DNA from: Prevotellaceae bacterium UBA5903
GTDB taxonomy: Bacteria; Bacteroidota; Bacteroidia; Bacteroidales; Bacteroidaceae
Assembly: GCA_002431845.1 (NCBI GenBank)
Contig: DJEH01000030.1
Coordinates: forward strand, 8,904-17,651
Length of the DNA: 8,748 nucleotides
Reading direction: 5' to 3'
Both the position numbers and the translations under genes were made by a program. Position 1 is the first letter of the stretch; each line of letters opens with the position of its first letter. Below, piece by piece: positions 7,026 to 8,748 of the stretch. The notes beneath the pieces were generated by a model. The model searched no databases and had not been told where the DNA came from. It was given only the letters and a program-made list of their open reading frames with translations.

Positions 7026-7963
7026 TTGCCTAATCCTTTTAATAAAAATTCCAAAGAATCCTTCCTTAATGAAGCAATCTTTGCATTCACTTGTTCGTAA
7101 TCGATAGTGCTTATCCTCATATTATTATAGTCTGCCGAATTGTAGATTAAATGATCTTTATACCCCAATGACCTCAATAAAGATTGAAACCTTGCTGCTC
7201 CACGGCCATTATTAGCATAAACTATAAATTGCTTATTAAATAAAATAGAGAAAACCATAGCATGGAACGAATCGGTAACAACAAATTTAGCATCCTTAAA
7301 TGCACGTAGCCATTGTTCTACTGGAGGCTGTATTCTTTTTTCTATTGGTTCGTTTAACTCATGCTCATCAACTTCACAATTCACTTCAAAAGGAATCCAA
7401 TTATTTTTTTTAGCTATTGTTTCAACCAATCTGCATTTGTCTTCACTTTTATCCAAAATATGTACAAACAATTGTCCTTTGGAAGGAGTTGTATTGGAAT
7501 TTTCTATAAGTTGTTCATAATCTTGCCTTTGCAAGAGCAATGTCGGATCAAGTACATGCTGGGCCTTTATTCCCAAATATTTTTCACAAAGATGTATTCC
7601 AGAAAACTCCCTTACACTAACAGCATCAAATTTTTTGGCCAAAGCCTTACACATTTCTGTCTCTTTTGGAGTGAATTCCCATTCGTTCGTACCGAAGGAT
7701 GCAGCATAGGCACAACGTTTTACACTCCAATCTTTGGCAAATGAAAGAAAAGTAAATCCTATATTATTATATGAAGGCCTCCAAACCTGATCACTTCCTA
7801 CAATGTATGCGTCATAATCCACATCACTTATTCCTGGATTATTATAGTCAACCACACGAGTATTTATATATCGCTTTACAAAGCCAAAAGTATGTTTTGT
7901 AAACTTTGGATAGTCCTGTATATACTTCTGCTCAGAAAAAAGAGGATATTTATATTTGCCCAA
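7022..7963 (-). CDS. Polysaccharide pyruvyl transferase, 5'-truncated (probable pseudogene)
   Basis: The intact enzyme family moves pyruvate from phosphoenolpyruvate onto a sugar to form a ketal, giving the polysaccharide a negative charge. Family marks seen, numbered from the TTG at 7961-7963, are DYDAYIVGSDQVWRPSYN (49-66), CAYAASFG (84-91), VSVREFSG (115-122), HVLDPTLLL (136-144), FVHILDK (166-172) and VVTDSFHAMVFSILFNKQF (228-246). Missing is the normal start of the protein, with the first beta strand and the glycine-rich NYGG-type segment. Family members are generally longer by about 60 to 80 residues. The frame stays open upstream to 8020 and still reads family-like sequence (RFFLTLGKRIIKKALGKYKYP), then meets TAG at 8021-8023 and a second TAG nine bases further on. 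No ATG occurs in frame until about residue 104. Translation from TTG is conceivable but would give an incomplete domain. The gene overlaps the next by ATGA. The lost 5' end points towards the integrase. Confidence 0.8.
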   Translation of the reverse strand: MGKYKYPLFSEQKYIQDYPKFTKHTFGFVKRYINTRVVDYNNPGISDVDYDAYIVGSDQVWRPSYNNIGFTFLSFAKDWSVKRCAYAASFGTNEWEFTPKETEMCKALAKKFDAVSVREFSGIHLCEKYLGIKAQHVLDPTLLLQRQDYEQLIENSNTTPSKGQLFVHILDKSEDKCRLVETIAKKNNWIPFEVNCEVDEHELNEPIEKRIQPPVEQWLRAFKDAKFVVTDSFHAMVFSILFNKQFIVYANNGRGAARFQSLLRSLGYKDHLIYNSADYNNMRISTIDYEQVNAKIASLRKDSLEFLLKGLGK

Positions 7964-8103
7964 TGCTTTTTTTATTATCCTTTTGCCAAGTGTAAGAAAA
8001 AAGCGTGGAAACTGTATATACTAAAACAACTATGATTCGACTTGATGAATTTTGACGACAGCACCTGCAAATAACTGATAATAAGGAAAGAAAGTGCAAA
8101 AAC

Positions 8104-8133
8104 CAAATCATAAATAGATTTAAACGTATCAAA
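8104..8133 (-). promoter_or_regulatory. Weak candidate Bacteroidales promoter reading left into the operon
   Basis: On the minus strand TTTG (8130-8133) lies upstream of TA-tga-TTTG (8104-8112). This resembles the Bacteroidales -33 TTTG and -7 TAnnTTTG elements, but it has one extra base inside the -7 box and a short spacer. It would start transcription near 8097. It is the only leftward candidate I found in the gap, and it is weak. Confidence 0.2.
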
Positions 8134-8173
8134 GTTTATTGGGGATATGTGGGAACATTTACGGGAAAGATAT

Positions 8174-8181
8174 TACCTTTG
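8174..8181 (+). promoter_or_regulatory. Candidate -7 box of the integrase promoter
   Basis: TACCTTTG matches the Bacteroidales -7 consensus TAnnTTTG exactly and lies 25 bases before the integrase ATG. The -33 element is poor: TGTG at 8148-8151 differs from TTTG at one base. Its position supports the 8207 start over the upstream in-frame ATG at 8147. Confidence 0.35.
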
Positions 8182-8206
8182 TGGCAGAAATAAAAAACAT
8201 AGGAAC

Positions 8207-8748
8207 ATGAAGATTACCATTATCACAAAGGAATGCAAAACCAAGGATAAAAATGCTACTACAAAAGCCAATCTTTGTTTTCGACTCCGAGATAAGGATG
8301 TTGACCTCAAAGCCCGTTCCGACATTGAGGTTATGCTTGACTATTGGGACAATGATGCACTTTCCTATCGAAGGACAAAGAAATTACCATCTGACGAGCA
8401 GAAGAAAGTCAAGTTTTTGGTGCAGACCATTACAACGGCTCTTAGCGAGCAGTATAACTCTGCGACTGCTGATGTTGCATGGATGAAGAATGTGATTGAT
8501 GAATGTGTCAATCCAACTTCAAAGTCAACAGAGACATCGACTACAGTTGTTTCGAGAATGGAACAATACATTGCGGAACATCCCATGAGTCCGAAATCAG
8601 CACTCGTTTATAAACCAACGATCAAGAAGCTTCAACGCTATGAAGCCTACAAGAGGGAAATAGAGGGAAAGGAAGGCTTCACGCTCTATTGCGAGACAAT
8701 CCGCCCCGAAGAGTATCTTGATTTTCGTGAGTATGTCATAAACGAATA
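8207..8748 (+). CDS. Tyrosine recombinase / integrase, N-terminal part (cut by window edge)
   Basis: This is an open frame of 180 codons that continues past the right edge, read opposite to the polysaccharide operon. Residues 1 to about 85 look like the Arm DNA-binding domain of Bacteroidales integrases. They open MKITIITKECKTKDKN, then NLCFRLRDKDVDLKARSDI and a DYWDNDALSYRR segment matching the usual pattern of a beta-rich domain followed by P-x-x-W/YWD. Residues about 113-180 (VVSRMEQYIAE, then LVYKPTIKKLQRYE and EYLDFREYVINE) fit the SAM-like core-binding domain. The catalytic R-H-R-Y domain is not in the window. AGGA at 8201-8204 precedes the ATG, but very closely. An in-frame ATG at 8147 would add 20 residues unlike family starts, so 8207 is preferred. 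Base composition is less AT-rich than the adjacent glycosyltransferase genes. It may drive integration of an element, or inversion of nearby DNA. Confidence 0.85.
   Translation, partial: MKITIITKECKTKDKNATTKANLCFRLRDKDVDLKARSDIEVMLDYWDNDALSYRRTKKLPSDEQKKVKFLVQTITTALSEQYNSATADVAWMKNVIDECVNPTSKSTETSTTVVSRMEQYIAEHPMSPKSALVYKPTIKKLQRYEAYKREIEGKEGFTLYCETIRPEEYLDFREYVINE

Larger units (their letters stand above)
8021..8206. other. Non-coding junction between truncated pyruvyl transferase and integrase
   Basis: This 186-base gap has no convincing gene. Recognisable pyruvyl transferase sequence ends near 8020 and the integrase starts at 8207, so the boundary of a mobile element or recombination event should fall here. 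I see no clear direct repeat, tRNA end or long inverted repeat. Only a weak 5-base inverted pair is present (aaatc at 8105-8109, gattt at 8117-8121). One partner sequence from an intact locus would be needed to place the att site. Confidence 0.45.

Noticed and set aside
7950..8132. 60-residue leftward open frame upstream of the pyruvyl transferase
   Set aside because: It has a low-complexity hydrophobic/cysteine composition, no family likeness, and overlaps the true pyruvyl transferase frame at its end. It is probably non-coding junction sequence.
8147..8206. Earlier in-frame ATG for the integrase at 8147
   Set aside because: The added 20 residues do not resemble an Arm-domain start, the exact TAnnTTTG box at 8174-8181 lies downstream of it, and AGGA precedes the 8207 ATG.
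8365..8586. Minus-strand open frame of 73 codons within the integrase
   Set aside because: It is antisense to the well-supported integrase Arm and core-binding domains.
1..8748. CRISPR array, tRNA or rRNA genes, insertion sequence with terminal repeats
   Set aside because: I saw no regularly spaced repeats, no cloverleaf-like or rRNA sequence, and no transposase or terminal inverted repeats. The only mobile-element gene is the integrase.

Overview
This window looks like part of a surface-polysaccharide (capsule or O-antigen type) biosynthesis locus from a Bacteroidales bacterium such as Bacteroides, Parabacteroides or Prevotella. That placement is an inference. It rests on the AT-rich glycosyltransferase genes, the families present, the weak Shine-Dalgarno sequences, and an integrase with the Arm-domain layout common in Bacteroidales. 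I could not run a search to confirm it.

Layout. Positions 1 to about 8020 are almost entirely coding on the minus strand, so transcription runs from right to left. In that order the genes are: a polysaccharide pyruvyl transferase lacking its 5' end; a GT-A family 2 glycosyltransferase; a Wzy-like polymerase or O-antigen-ligase-type membrane protein; a GT32 (DXD) glycosyltransferase; a second family 2 glycosyltransferase; a GT4 glycosyltransferase; an oversized 579-residue GT4 enzyme with two donor-binding domains; and the first 39 codons of a further GT4 gene that runs off the left edge. Three junctions are ATGA stop/start overlaps and the remaining gaps are 2 to 40 bases, so this is one operon. 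Positions 8021 to 8206 are non-coding. From 8207 to the right edge a tyrosine recombinase (integrase) gene is read rightward and is cut by the window end.

How the genes work together. The glycosyltransferases would build a repeat unit on a lipid carrier at the inner face of the membrane. The pyruvyl transferase would have added a pyruvate ketal, and the Wzy-like protein would polymerise the exported units. No initiating sugar-phosphate transferase, Wzx flippase, chain-length regulator or sugar-nucleotide synthesis gene is visible, so the locus continues outside the window or has lost genes.

Most notable points. (1) The 579-residue GT4 protein carries a second, diverged copy of its C-terminal donor domain. 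(2) A run of eight G lies exactly at the junction of the two copies. One base more puts a stop codon directly after the tract and one base fewer puts it four codons further on, so either change restores a normal-length enzyme of about 400 residues. (3) A near-perfect 45-bp palindrome (22-bp arms, 1-base centre) lies inside the coding sequence of the first family 2 enzyme. (4) The pyruvyl transferase is cut off at its 5' end right beside the integrase, which suggests a mobile-element or recombination junction.
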